46,779 nt of DNA from Alphaproteobacteria bacterium (lineage in GTDB: Bacteria; Pseudomonadota; Alphaproteobacteria; DSM-16000; Inquilinaceae): positions 1-46,779 of the forward strand of contig JANQIU010000039.1 of the NCBI GenBank assembly GCA_028281985.1, in the 5' to 3' direction. The number at the start of each line of letters is the position of its first letter. Positions within the stretch are counted from its first letter, which is position 1. The notes beneath the pieces were generated by a model that saw only the letters and a list, made by a program, of their open reading frames with translations, did not search any database and was not told where the DNA came from. Position numbers and translations under genes: made by a program. Shown in pieces: positions 46,354 through 46,779 of this stretch.

Positions 46354-46779
46354 TCAACCGGCCAGGCCCTCCCGGTACGCTTTCGGCGTCAGGCCCGCGG
46401 TCTGCTTGAAGACCCGGCTGAAATGCGCCTGATCGGCAAAGCCGCAAGCCACGGCGATGTTGGCCAGCGGCCGGTCGAACCGGGCCAATTCCTTCTTCGC
46501 CTGTTCGACCCGGTAGCTGGTGACGAACTGCATCGGGCTCTGGCCGATGGTCTGCTTGAACAGTCGGGAAAAGTGCGACGGGCTGAGGCCGGCGTTCGTC
46601 GACATGTCCTCAAGGCTGATGCTGTGCCCGAAGTTCGCCGCCACGTAGTCCAGCACGCGGCCGTAGTGCCGGGCGGTGAAGCCGCGGCCGAAATCGACCT
46701 GATCGATGCGCTCGGTTCGCGCGAGGTCGGCTCGGCCGTACTGTTCGAATCGCTGGCCCGCGTCTTCCTGGTCAAGCTG
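46354..46779 (-). CDS. AraC-family transcriptional regulator, C-terminal part (truncated at window end)
   Basis: Two HTHs: SLEDMSTNAGLSPSHFSRLFKQTIGQSPMQFVTSYRVEQAKKEL and LANIAVACGFADQAHFSRVFKQTAGLTPKAYREGL. The frame stays open to the window edge. Confidence 0.93.
   Translation of the reverse strand, partial: QLDQEDAGQRFEQYGRADLARTERIDQVDFGRGFTARHYGRVLDYVAANFGHSISLEDMSTNAGLSPSHFSRLFKQTIGQSPMQFVTSYRVEQAKKELARFDRPLANIAVACGFADQAHFSRVFKQTAGLTPKAYREGLAG

Overview
This is a high-GC chromosomal segment that looks alphaproteobacterial (Rhodospirillales-like; inferred from gene content and style, not proven). It holds about 45 protein-coding genes and one tRNA-Arg(CCG). I found no rRNA, CRISPR array, complete IS element or prophage. 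Housekeeping and metabolic genes include homoserine kinase and RNase HI (thrB-rnhA), a peroxiredoxin, a DsbD-family protein and YqgE. There is an NMT1-type ABC transporter cluster with creatininase-like and cytosine-deaminase-like enzymes, and a PotFGHI-like polyamine transporter beside agmatine deiminase. Signalling genes are dense: five histidine kinases without any response regulator, a lipoprotein binding-protein/Cache-kinase pair resembling LuxP-LuxQ, and a globin-coupled chemoreceptor behind an AT-rich leader. The most unusual items are: (1) a membrane class III nucleotidyl cyclase homologue whose metal-binding Asp residues appear replaced (Cys, Glu), fused to a C-terminal ASCH-like domain; (2) a small secreted protein with FPD-type repeats resembling the 7(1) septoil-knot family, divergent from a ClpP-like protease with a poly-Asp N-terminus; (3) a 112-bp palindromic MITE-like element next to an unlisted 50-aa membrane micro-ORF; (4) several intergenic palindrome arrays. 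All family names come from reading motifs by eye; no database search was run.
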